Below, piece after piece: positions 21,951 to 33,219 of a stretch of DNA of 64,000 nt. This DNA comes from Owenia fusiformis. Its lineage: Eukaryota; Annelida; Polychaeta; Sabellida; Oweniidae. The notes beneath the pieces are model-generated. The model did no database searches. It was not told where the DNA came from and saw nothing but the letters and a program-made list of their open reading frames with translations. Location: positions 5,487,375-5,551,374 of the forward strand of contig CAIIXF020000005.1 of the NCBI GenBank assembly GCA_903813345.2, read 5' to 3'. How positions within the stretch are numbered: the first letter of the stretch is position 1; each line of letters opens with the position of its first letter. The translations under genes and the position numbers were made by a program.

Positions 21951-23393
21951 TTATTCTTTTTATTCTTATTCTAACCCAGTTTTCTCAATAACCATAAGGT
22001 TTTCAGTAAAGTCAGTCATTTGGTCAATTTAGGTCCAGAATCTAGTTCCTGGGAAATTGGGTCAAATTTTTATCTAGGTCAAAGGTCAAGAACTAGGTCA
22101 AATCCAGTACTTTGTCACTTTTTTCGATTTTCTCGGTCGTCCTTCAATATTTTTGATCCGGGTTTTTTTCATTGTGTTCCTTGTAAAAAAGTAGGAAACC
22201 TAGGGTCGATTTAGTTTTTTGATATCTCAAACCGATTTCGAGATATCAGTGTCCGAAAACGAGGTCCAAAAAAAAGTTCTCCGAATCAAATGTCCAGGAT
22301 ATTAATCTTATAGGAAATTTTCTCAGGATTCCGAATCTGAAAACGAAATTTCGATCCGACTTCCGGTTCGGAAGTTATGGCGTTTTGAAAACTCAAAAAT
22401 CGCTAAATTTGGTGCCCATGTTAAGTCAATGGGAAAAAATATTTTTTTGAAGTGAAAAATACGGAAAAAAGACTGAGTTCAGCTTCATATAATCAAAGCC
22501 TTTAAAAGAAGGGGACCTCAAAAGCCATCTAGCTTTAAAATTTGGACACCGAAATGCTTAGGTCAAAATCTAGGTCAAATTCATAGGTTTTCCTTATTTT
22601 TTCGATTCTGACACTACACTCTAATTATATTCTTCGAAATTGTGTATACATGTATCCAAGAATATGCTAATAGTGTTAGCCTTTTGCCGTCAGAAAGTAT
22701 TTTGACCCACTTTTGAGATATGGTGTCCGAAAAGTAGGTCAAAATAAAAAGTTCTCCAAATTTAATATATGAAGTATGAATTAAGAGTAGAATTCTGTCA
22801 GGAATCCGAATCTGCAAACCAAATTTCGATCCGACTTCCGGTTCGGAAGTTATGGCGTGTCCGAAAAGTAGGTCAAAATAAAAAAGCTCCAAATTTAACG
22901 TATGAGTTATGAATTAGGGGTAGAATTTTGTCAGGAATCCGAATCTTTCAATCGAATTTCGATCCGACTTCCGGTTCGGAAGTTATGGCGTTTTGAAATT
23001 TCGAAAATCGATCTGATGGTATCCTGATAGAAAGTCAAGAGTAGAGAAGAAAATGTTGAAAAATTCATCCATCCTTCCTATCTGATCTTATCCTATCCTT
23101 CCTTTCTATCCTTTGTTCGTATCTTTTCTATCCTTTCTTCGTATCTTTTCCTTCCTATCCTTCCTATCCTATCCTATCCTTTCTTCCTATTCTATTCTAT
23201 CCTATCCTTCTTTCTTATTCTATCCTATCGTTCTTTCCTATTCTATCCTATCCTACCTTCCTATTTTATTTATCCATCTCCTTGTAGATGACTCAGCTTA
23301 TTCTGGATGACTCGGCTTATTCTGGATGACTCGGCTAAAAAACGTCTAGATCTGGAGTCTGAAATTGAACTTCGTTCAATTTCCAAAATCTAG
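21951..23393 (+). mobile_element. Helitron/HINE-like non-autonomous unit, copy 2 (tandem)
   Basis: Repeats copy 1 head to tail: TTATTCTTTTTATTC start, the CAATAACCATAAGGTTTTC segment, the same about 130-base sub-repeats (fewer), the same CTATCC microsatellite, TGGATGACTCGGC repeats, and the 3' hairpin at 23361-23383 followed by CAAAAT and CTAG (23390-23393) and T. It lacks the 5' palindrome of copy 1. Confidence 0.6.
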
Positions 23394-23407
23394 TTTAGTG
23401 TTGACAT

Positions 23408-23808
23408 TATAGCATTTTTCATGTTGATTCACCGTATTGTGCTGCCATCTTTCAATGGGTTTCTTATAGGTTTTGTAGGGTAAGGGATTGCCTTTCATTT
23501 CCTATAACTTGGGGGTATTTAAGAGAAATTTTGGGCTTCATTCAGGAGAGAGTTAGATCGGGGGGAACATCACACATCATTTCTTTTCATCTTATTAATC
23601 TCATTTTCATTCTTTCTTTATCTTTGAACAGTTTTATTTTACACTGAAGAGTGTAATTGTACATGTTTAGTCTTTTACTTGGAATAAAGTATAGTTTTAT
23701 GAGTATATTAATTCTGTGTTAATCTTGTCTTTTTACATTACAAGACCAATCCATATTATTTTATGAAGAACCCACAGAGCTATTTAAACAACAAAGCTCG
23801 AAGCTTCA
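23408..23808 (+). repeat. 5' LTR
   Basis: Begins TATAGCATTTTTC (the TG seen in the other copy is missing here) and ends GCTCGAAGCTTCA. Contains a TATA-like TATTTAAG (23516-23523) and AATAAA (23683-23688). Confidence 0.92.
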
Positions 23809-23826
23809 TTGGTGGCAGCGGTGGGA
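23809..23826 (+). promoter_or_regulatory. Primer binding site
   Basis: TTGGTGGCAGCGGTGGGA directly follows the LTR end TTCA. The TGG pairs with a tRNA CCA end. Related to the site in the Gypsy element at 5101-5117. Confidence 0.85.
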
Positions 23827-23883
23827 TTGGTCTTTGTCTTGTAAAGAGATTCTTTTCGCAGTTTTAGTGTTTTTATTTTCATT

Positions 23884-24132
23884 GAAGAGTGGAGATTAGT
23901 TCTCTTCACATCTTTAAATTTGATTAACTTTTACTGAAGAGTGGAGATTAGTTCTCTTCGCATCTTCAATCTAGCTTTACTCTTACAAAAGAGCGGAGAT
24001 TAGTTCTCTTCGTTTCTTTCTTTTAAGTTAGGTTCATTCTATACTGAAGAGTGAAGATTAGTTCTCTTCAACTCTTTCTTTAGGATTTTGTCTTCATATT
24101 CAGTTTACTTTGAATGAAGAGTATTTGTCTTC
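23884..24132 (+). repeat. Array of five GAAGAG...CTCTTC stem-loop repeats in the leader
   Basis: GAAGAG-(12)-CTCTTC with a conserved TGGAGATTAGTT core at 23884-23907, 23936-23959, about 23988-24011 and 24046-24069, plus a shorter fifth copy at 24116-24132. Each can fold into a 6-bp hairpin in RNA. Starts are spaced 52, 52, 58 and 70 bases. The place, just after the primer binding site, is where packaging and dimerisation signals lie in LTR elements. Confidence 0.85.
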
Positions 24133-24806
24133 ACTGTACTATTAAGTATTAACTTTGTCTTTATGCACAATGTTTGTTTATGCATGCATTTAAGTTGACG
24201 ATCTTCACTTAAAAGACTGATAATGATCGCCTTTGTGTACGCTCAGTTAATTTATGCGTAACTTTACCTTGATCTTGTGAACAAAGAGAAGACAAAGAGT
24301 CGAGAATATTTTATGTTTACACGTGCTATTGTTAAGGGAATCATCATTTAGTAATGAAGACGGGCTCCCGTTGTAGTTACTTTTAAAATTGAAATACGAA
24401 AACGCTTGCATTTCAGCGTTGTACTAATTTCTGTATTTGCTATCAACAAGAAGCTCATGTAACAGGCTCCTGTTTTAGTTACTTCAAAAACACTTTCTTT
24501 TACTTTCTTTCTATCCTTTATTTCTACAATTGAGCATGCTAAGACGCATTGCTTTAAAATTGGCAAAATCGAGCGCGTATCTATTTGTTTGGCTGTGGCT
24601 ATAGTGTTAGGATTGTCCCGAATTGGTGTTAGACGAAATTATGAATTGAGAATATTTGATTTGAATGTTCGAGATCTAGTTTTTGGTCTTTGTATTTTGT
24701 AAAAATCCCTGTATTGATGATAAAAGCGTACTTGATTCTGTTTGTGTTTTGATATTACGTATAGATTATAGCTCATTCATTAAATAGAAGTTGATACCTT
24801 GTGAAT

Positions 24807-25058
24807 ATGGAGGGGAAGGATCAATGTGAAAATGGGTGTTCTGTCGTGTTAGGTGCCGTCGGGGAAAATGAAGATGAGAAAGACGAAAATAATGAAAACT
24901 TTAATTTGATTTGGTCAGATAAAAATGTAAGTCTCTATGACGAGAAAGACACAGATGGCAAAATCACGGTTTCACCTGAAAATCAAAATGAAGAAAAGAA
25001 ATCGTCGGATGGTTTATTAAGGCGTAGTCTCGCTTCAATATTGAAATGCAAGAAATAG
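24807..25058 (+). CDS. Small acidic ORF inside the non-autonomous LTR element
   Basis: 83 codons from ATG 24807 (MEGKDQCENGCSV) with a long acidic middle (ENEDEKDENNENFN) and a basic end (LLRRSLASILKCKK). No zinc knuckle, no membrane segment and no known domain. It is the only sizeable ATG-started frame with biased composition in the element, but at this length chance is possible. I do not know a function. Confidence 0.35.
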   Translation: MEGKDQCENGCSVVLGAVGENEDEKDENNENFNLIWSDKNVSLYDEKDTDGKITVSPENQNEEKKSSDGLLRRSLASILKCKK

Positions 25059-26019
25059 AAGAGGGCCTACAAGATATGGATGGGATTAATTGATTGTTTA
25101 GTCAAAGAATGTATATAGTGTGTATAAGCAGAGACCTATAAAACATTTTATATGTCTCTGGTATAAGTAAATTTAAGGGAACATATTTAGTTAGCTAGTT
25201 GGTTAGTTAGGTAGTTAGGTAGATAGTCGGTTAGTAGAAAGTTAGTTAAATGTGTGCTGCATGAGCATTGTTTATCTCGTGATTATTTAAAAGCGAAAAG
25301 GTACATAATACAGAGTTAAGTAAAAGTTAATAACGCATACGCTGCTGCAAACATGAGATATTTTTATATTTTGATAAAGCCTTTATTTCAAACTCTTAAT
25401 GGAATTGCATAGGTATATTTTAATGGCTAGTTGATGAAAACATGACTTGCAAAAGAATTGTTCAGGGGAGGTAAAGCCTTTCAAGTATGAAAACAGGACC
25501 ATTTTGTAGTATTGAAGAACATTTTTAATTAATTATGTATACGTTAATTATGCATAGAAAGAGTCAAACATCCGTATTTGGCAAGAATGCATGTTTGTTT
25601 TGTGTCGCTGAATGGATGAATGAGATTTGTCATTTTTGTAATATGTGGTTGCCCGGGCAATTAGAAGTAGCAATTAGAAGTAACAATAAGAAGTAAACAA
25701 TTAGAAATAAGTAATTAGAAGTAAACAATTAAGAGTGAACAATAAGAAGTAAGCATTTAAGATAATGAGAAGATTGAAAAAGTAACTTTTAAAATGAGAT
25801 TTCTGAAGACAATTTATGTTTTACAGTAATTAAACGTGTGCTTGTCGAAAATACACATAGGTTTTATTAAGAGGTATGAAATTCCATGAAAATGGAGGGG
25901 GTAGTTTGAGACTGGTGGTTTGTTATAGAAAATTATGATGGAATTTCATATTCCATTCGTGTAGTAAGGCCTGGCAGTTATATGGTACTTAAATGATGAG
26001 ATGTAAAGTCGGCTTTTTG

Positions 26020-26330
26020 TCATGTGTTCTTGGATATTGCATCTAAGTTGATAAGTTAGCTAGACGAAGAGAATTCATTGTTGTTAAGTTATGAGATTTG
26101 AACTAGGCTTCTTGTCATGTGTTCTTGGATATTGCATCTAAGTTGATAAGTTAGCTAGAAGAAGAGTTCAATGTTGTTTTAAATCGAGGTTGTGTGGTTG
26201 TTACTTATTCTTGGATATCGCATCTAAGTTGAATCATAGGTAACAAATGATCCACATGTAAAGCAGTGGGGTAGAATAACTGGTATTTATCCTTGGATAT
26301 CGCATCTAAGTTGAATCATAGGTATCAGTT
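26020..26330 (+). repeat. Four copies of a GGATAT-GCATCTAAGTTGA repeat
   Basis: CTTGGATAT(T/C)GCATCTAAGTTG occurs at about 26029, 26121, 26210 and 26293, about 80-93 bases apart. The first two copies are followed by ATAAGTTAGCTAGA, the last two by AATCATAGGTA. It lies in the internal region of the LTR element. Confidence 0.85.
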
Positions 26331-28409
26331 AGCCCACGTGCACTGACAGTAACATTAGTTGGAATTACTCGGTATTATGTAGAATTAGTGCAGTTTTGTT
26401 TTAAGACTCGGCCTCATAAACCAGGGTTGGAGAATAATTTTGCTATGACTTTAAGAGGAATCAAATGGCTAATAATTTTAAATATTACTTACAGTGAGCA
26501 AGTTGTATCTTTTCAGGATGCGAAAAGCATAAAAGTATATCGCATGTTTTTCTGTTTGTGTATTGTGGAAATTGCATCATAAGATTATGATGATTTTAGT
26601 CTATCAAGAAACATATTCCTGCTGGACGGGATTATATTATCTTTGGGATATCTTGTCTTTAAGTTTCTGATTTTGCATTTTATTGTTTTATTCCACACCA
26701 TTTGTTATGAGATTTTGCCATGTACATGCTCGAAATATTATGGTTATTTCCTGAGCGGCAACTGGATAATATTATGATGACGATCATAAATTGTCAAATT
26801 TAGGGTTCAATAGAGAATTGAATTGAAGCCCAGGCAAGTGGTTTTCTCAGTTTTGTAAGAAAGTACAAACTGTGGATCCTACGACGAGATTTTGTTATGA
26901 CAGCCATCAATCATCAGGTTTAGTGAAATGAATACATGAGAGATTAGTCATTTATATTTGAATATAGCAATTTGTTTGTATTTGTACAATACATAGCGCT
27001 AAGTATGAAAATATAGAATTCTTTGGAAAATCCAAAGTAAAATGCTATTGTGCACTGAGGTGTTACTGATTTACTTTCGGAAACAAAGTCCTAGCAAGAG
27101 GGGGCGACCTGATGAAAAGGTTTTAGTAATCTTGGCAGAGTCTGAAACCCATGTTGCATTATTGATGTTAATGTTAAATCGCTAGATATGTATAATTGTG
27201 TTATTACTTTTTGGAATTTGTCCTGCCTATTATGGAAAACATGTTAAGCCATATTTATATTCTTTCTTACTGTTCGTAAGCAATTTGCATCTTTTATTTT
27301 AAAAGACTAACCACTCAGTGCATTTTGAAGATAAAGACAAGTTTCACAAGTAACAATCAGAGATCATTTTGAAGAATAGAGAGAAAATGTAAATAATTTC
27401 ATGAAGAGTTGAAGTTGAAGAGTTGAAGAGTTGAAAAACGCTCAGTCATGAAAGACAAGTCAAGTGAAAAGTTTGTATGTTGAAGAGATAGAAAGACTAG
27501 TTACTTGTCAATGAAAAGAAATTGATGTCTTGAAGAAAATTAAATTCATGAAGAGTTTAGAACACGAAGAAGACTTGTTTATGTCACATAGAAAAGCAAG
27601 TTAAAGACATGTTAATAAAAAATGTTTCTTAAAGACACTTTTGGAGAACTTTTTGAGAATTAAAAAATTAATTGCCCGGGATCCCAGTAAGCGATTTCCT
27701 ATGACGACCTGAAGTAGATGACGACTACCTAACCGTGAAGAAGCGATGAAGATGACCTGTGAAGGCGATGCCTATGTCTTATGGAGATGCAGACGACGCG
27801 GATTTCGGATGGAGTGGAGCCACAGAGGATTTCGACAACTGATGAAGGAGCTGAAGATGTACGATCTCCTGTTATTATAAACAATTCTTTTCTCCAACGA
27901 AAACGTTTATTATGAACACTGCTACAAGGAAATGGATATTTTATAATGGATTCTTCAGCGAGGATACGGACATATTCGATAATGGACACGATGCGGACGT
28001 GCATGTGATATACGGATTATGGATATTATTTCGACTACTAAGACGGTGCATATTTTGGATTCGAAAATATTACATCGTGGACTAGATGCACGTATTACAG
28101 CATCGCATTGGATCCAGGACTAGATACGCGGATTATAAAATCGGAACTTATTATGGTTTATTATAATGACGTTTATCAACAGGAACTACGTATGAAGCAA
28201 GGATATTTGCACGAACTCTGCGTGGATATTTCATATGGATATTGGATATGGATATGGATTATACACGAACTATGTATGCGGCACTGTGTTAGTAAACATT
28301 CATATAGGACATTGTTAAAATATCATATACATTTATTTAGATTTTGCATATTTTCAGTTTTTTAGTACGTACAATGTCAGGAGAATTGTCATTTTATTTG
28401 GGTGGGGGT

Positions 28410-28813
28410 TGTATAGCATTTTTCATGTTGATTCACCGTATTGTGCTGCCATCTTTCAATGGGTTTCTTATAGGTTTTGTAGGGTAAGGGATTGCCTTTC
28501 ATTTCCTATAACTTGGGGGTATTTAAGAGATATTTTGGGCTTCATTCAGTAGAGAGTTAGATCGGGGGGAACATCACACATCATTTATTTTCATCTTATT
28601 AATCTCATTCTCATTCTTTCTTTATCTTTGAACAGTTTTATTTTATACTGAAGAGTGTAATTGTACATGTTTAGTCTTTTACTTGGAATAAAGTATAGTT
28701 CTATGAGTATATTAATTCTGTGTTAATCTTGTCTTTTATACATTACAAGACCAATCCATATTATTTTATGAAGAACCCACAGAGCTATTTAAACAACAAA
28801 GCTCGAAGCTTCA
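28410..28813 (+). repeat. 3' LTR
   Basis: Begins TGTATAGCATTTTTC after the purine tract and ends GCTCGAAGCTTCA, followed by ACATT. Contains AATAAA at 28687-28692. About 98% identical to 23408-23808. Confidence 0.92.
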
Positions 28814-28959
28814 ACATTATTGCATAATTCAAACATGAAATAAGAGAGGGTCCTGTCTGCAGAAGATACACAATGTGAAAGTATACCATAAATTTTAGTT
28901 CGAATAAGGAGGCCATATTGGATCTGCCTGTCATCAAGGCTACAAACTATCAAGCAAGA

Positions 28960-29510
28960 ATCAGTTGGGTCAATCTAGTTTTGATTTATCAGTCATGCCT
29001 GCCTCTGAAGATGATATACATTGTAGAGGGACTGAATTAATATTCATTTAGTCATTAAAGGGACTCTGCTTTTAAGGTAGTTCTCATCCTAATGAACACA
29101 AAAAAATATTTTAAACAAAGAATCAAAAGGGTCAATCTATTTTTGATTCATCAGTTATGTCTGCCCCTGAAGGTATATTCCCAAGGGACTGAATCATTAT
29201 CCATTTACCCATTTAAAGGGACACTGGCAGCTTGTAAGGAAGTTCTCATCTAAAGAAACTTATGGGGTCAATCTACTTTTGATCCATCATTCATGCATGC
29301 ATCTAAAGATGATATATTGCTGAGGGACTGAATCAATTTACATTTAGCCATTTAAAGGGACACTGCTTGTAAGGTAGTTCTCACCAAAAGAAACAAAAGG
29401 GACAATCTATTTTGACGCCTGCCACAAAAGATGATAATTACTGAGAGACTGAATCCATTTAGTCATTAAAGGGACACTGCTTGTAAGATAGTTGTCATTC
29501 TTAGTCACAC
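28960..29510. repeat. Degenerate tandem repeat, about four copies of 127-161 bp
   Basis: Units start with GGTCAATCTA (about 28968, 29129, 29256; GGACAATCTA at about 29400). Each contains GAGGGACTGAAT, CATTTAAAGGGACACTG and AAGGTAGTTCTCA. No coding capacity. Confidence 0.8.
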
Positions 29511-32500
29511 TAAAATATTTTATTTCATAATGATTATGTAACTTACACAATAGATAAATTAAAAATTCCTCCCCTTGTTTGATAGCAACGACGAGTCTTT
29601 TAAAAGGCTTTAAGCTTCAAAAGTTTATATCCAAGACTGTATAAGTTTCAGCTGAGACCATCACCTGCTTATTTTATGCAAATTAGTTATTTTGAAAAAC
29701 AATGCTAATAAGATTAGAGAGTCAATCACCTTTTATTAATATTCTTTGAAAATGCCACATAAATATTTCATATATTGGAAAGTCACAACTAGATTTGTAA
29801 CATTTGAATTGAATACCTAGCTTTTGTGTTCTCAATAAGTTGCCTTGCATCCTACCTTTAAAACTGATGTTTGAATATATCCTCTAAATCGAATACCTAG
29901 GTTAAACCTACTGTATACTAACTGAGGTGATCATGGTACTATTGCTAAGAACACCTATATTAAGATTCATCGATATATTACGTTTTTAGGGGTTATTTTA
30001 TGATTTGTGTTTTCAATATGTTGCCCTCTGTGTCCCACCTCAATGATGTTTAGATATATCAATTGATTGAATAGTCAACATGCTTTAAATAGTCACGAGT
30101 GAAGACCCTAGGGGTATCATTTAGAGCAATATATTGGGCACATTTTCTGAAAAATTCAAAAGATTCTGTTCAGTGACCTTTCCTACCCTCCTACTTTTAG
30201 CTATTTTTCAGTCACATTTTCATAGGGCTGAAAAGGTTATTTCATCATGTTTAGGGTCATTCTGACCATGAACAGTGTGATCCTGGACCTGTAAATGGTA
30301 TTTGGAACTAGTTGAATTGACTGGAGGTCAAAACAGAACTCTGTTATCTTTGTTCAAAAAATGTCTAAAAATGCAAAAAAATTGTCACTTCCTGTTTTGT
30401 CATTTCCTGTTTACTTCCATAGCACCTTAAAGGATCTCGTTTTAATACACGAGTACCCTGAATTTTACAAAGACTCTCATAATCATATTTAGTTTTAAGC
30501 TCATGTATTTTTCCATGTTGGTCAAATGTACAAACTGTATGAACTGATACATATGGCATTTATTCTTTGATGGCAAATGTAAAAAATATGGCTATGCAGT
30601 AAAACTTGCAAATCCAGTACACCATTTAGACAATAGCCTTTGGATTAGCAGGTATATATTAGCTGTCTTACATTGCTTTTACCTTCTCAGATCCTATCAG
30701 TTTCTACACCTTTCATCATTCTTTTCTAAATATTGTTGCAAATGTTTTGGGATAATTGTCGATATTCTGCATCATTGATGTTCATTGAGTCTGATAGAGT
30801 TTCTACTAGGCTATATAAACAGCCTAATGTACATCATCTTATCAGCTTCATGTTCAGCAAATACAACTTAAGATGGGGGTCCCCATGCTTTGAACCCAGA
30901 TAAGGAGTGAGCTCTCCTTCAGTCTGCAAGGCAAAATATCATGACAATAATTATTATTTAACACTGAACAGATGTATATACATAAAATATGAAGCGCTTA
31001 TTTTCACCAAATAAGGTCAAAACCTACCCGGTATATTTTTTCTGATCTCAACTGCCCATAATTTCATAATTCCAATTTAATTTCAACATTTATGGATCTA
31101 TTGCAACTTTAATGACATAAATTTTGGTACCATCCACCCACTTAAAACAAGATTTCAACAATATAGCACTATCAGAAGTGATAATAGTTTAAATCACCAA
31201 CATAAACAGGCTTCGGCAAATGATCAAAATGGGAACTTACAAAACCAGTTGCAAAACTAATGGAGGGCAGTGAAGATCATGTGTATCCCATATTCATTAA
31301 TATTTTAATTCAATTGATGTTCTTCGACCACACCATTCTCTTTGACTTTTGTAAGAGGTGGAGACTGATTCAAGACAACTTGCTTCACAACATATTGCTC
31401 TGCATGTTTGAACTCTGGACAACACTGGACGTATTGATGTTCGTGTCTAGTTTTCCTCTGGACATGTTTGCTTGTTGGTTTCTCCTTTTTGGTTAGCTGC
31501 ATTCTTCCTACACTGTCTTCTATAGATCTTGTAATACTTTTTCTGTTTCATTTTCCTTCTTTTTTCACCAGTCTTCTTAATTTCTGTGGTTTTCTCCTTG
31601 CTTCCCGTCTCACTGCTTCAAAATCCCACTTGATCTGTATTTTCATTTTGTTAATAATGTAACGTTTACAGACTGCAGGTCTTGACACAAATTCTGACAG
31701 TAGATATAACTTGGATCGGTAGGCCATGCATCTGGATTCTGTGTTCTGTGGAAGCCACATCGTTGGATCTTACTCCAGCAGGTGAAACAAAAGCCAAGAC
31801 CTCTCAGAAACAAACATTGCAAGTGTGGTTTATTGCCTAAGAGAGCAGAAATTGGGTTATTCAGAACCTATGTCCTGGTTTGCCCATTGTATATTGAGCT
31901 TGTATATTTATATTGTATAAAGAGCTGAGTTTGCAATTTCATGGTCATTCCAGTGGTATTCCTTGTGATGGTACCAGAACTCTAGGTAATGTGAAGGTGT
32001 TGGGGTCGTCAACTGAACTTTCATAAATGTGATCCTGCTAATGGATCCTGTGTACGGACAGTGTTAAAATTGAAGAAATGACTTTAAGTGATGTTAATTT
32101 TGAACCATTATGACTAGACATTTAAGATTGGAAGCAATCTTACGGAGGCCCTGTAGGTATTTTTGAGAATTTGAATGTCATATCTCAAGTTGAAGGTCAA
32201 ATATGAATTACTGGCAACTTATAGATGATGTTAAAAAACATTTGACCTTTTCAGATGTTGAGCTCTTAAAGATAGCTAGGCCTAATTGCTAATATGTGTA
32301 AAACCTTTACCTCTATCCTCTCTTTCAACTTAAACTATTGATTTGTGGTCTTCAATTTTGAGAAACTTAGAAAACAGCATTTGTGAACTTTGATGACCTT
32401 GACCTTAAAAATTAAGCTAAGTAGGTCATAAGTAATCTATCTGACCTAAATTTTAATAAAAAATTAAAGTTGATTTACGTCAAGAAGGTCAATGAATGTC

Positions 32501-32870
32501 AACCAGAGGTCTAATCCCAAATCTAAGGTCACATTCGAACCCCAGAGGACAGCCCCCCCCCCCGATTGGGACATTGTTATAATAATACCAAAACATCATA
32601 TTGTCTAAAATGTACTTGTTCAAATAATTAGACTGTCAAACTTTAAGGGCTTAGGGGGACCCTTAGAAATTGAGTAAAAAAAATTTCACAGTAAGTACTT
32701 TTATGTTTAAAATAAATTGAGTTATGTTGCTTCGGTAACAACTAATTTATACACAAAGGTCATCAAAATCATTAATGGTTTACCATATGTACATTGCTAT
32801 TCAGACACTTCCCTAATTTGTGAAATATGCTAATTTTGATCAAGGTTTGGGATTTACAAAATAACAAGTA
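29511..32870. other. No gene recognised
   Basis: Only short frames. Two minus-strand frames (30365-30559 and 31305-31760) are rich in charged residues and may be relics, but show no known motif. A C10 run lies near 32550. Confidence 0.5.
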
Positions 32871-33094
32871 ATATAACCCATATACCTCATGTTTTGGGGT
32901 GTTCCCTTTAAGGATATGGCCCGTTTCCAAATAAAAAACATTCTACACTTGCTTGTGTTCGTCATCTTATACATATTCGCAAATATAACCCATATACCTC
33001 ATGTTTTGGGGTGTTCCCTTTAAGGATATGGCCCGTTTCCAAATAAAAAACATTCTACACTTGCTTGTGTTCGTCATCTTATACATATTCGCAA
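32871..33094. repeat. Perfect 112-bp tandem duplication
   Basis: ATATAACCCATATACCTCAT starts at 32871 and again at 32983. Both copies run to TACATATTCGCAAAT with no difference seen. The pair lies just upstream of the membrane-anchored SRPBCC-like gene (ATG 33220). Confidence 0.95.
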
Positions 33095-33219
33095 ATGTTA
33101 TGAGCAATTGTTTACTTGTCAACTGTCAAAATAAGTTTCTTTGATGTTAAAACTCTTTCAATCAGATAATACAGTAAGAGGTGTAACTGCTACTTCAACG
33201 CTGGGATTCATTCAGCAAA

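Larger units (their letters stand above)
23404..28818 (+). mobile_element. Non-autonomous LTR retrotransposon (LARD-like), complete
   Basis: Two LTRs of about 402 bases (23408-23808 and 28410-28813) flank 4.6 kb of internal DNA with a primer binding site after the first LTR and a purine tract (GGGTGGGGG, about 28400-28408) before the second. By eye the LTRs differ at 7-9 positions, about 98% identity, so insertion is recent. ACATT stands on both outer sides (23404-23408, overlapping the LTR edge, and 28814-28818) as a probable target duplication. No gag, protease, RT or integrase motif exists inside; the only ORF of note is an 83-codon acidic frame. It must be moved by proteins of another element. 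Confidence 0.92.
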
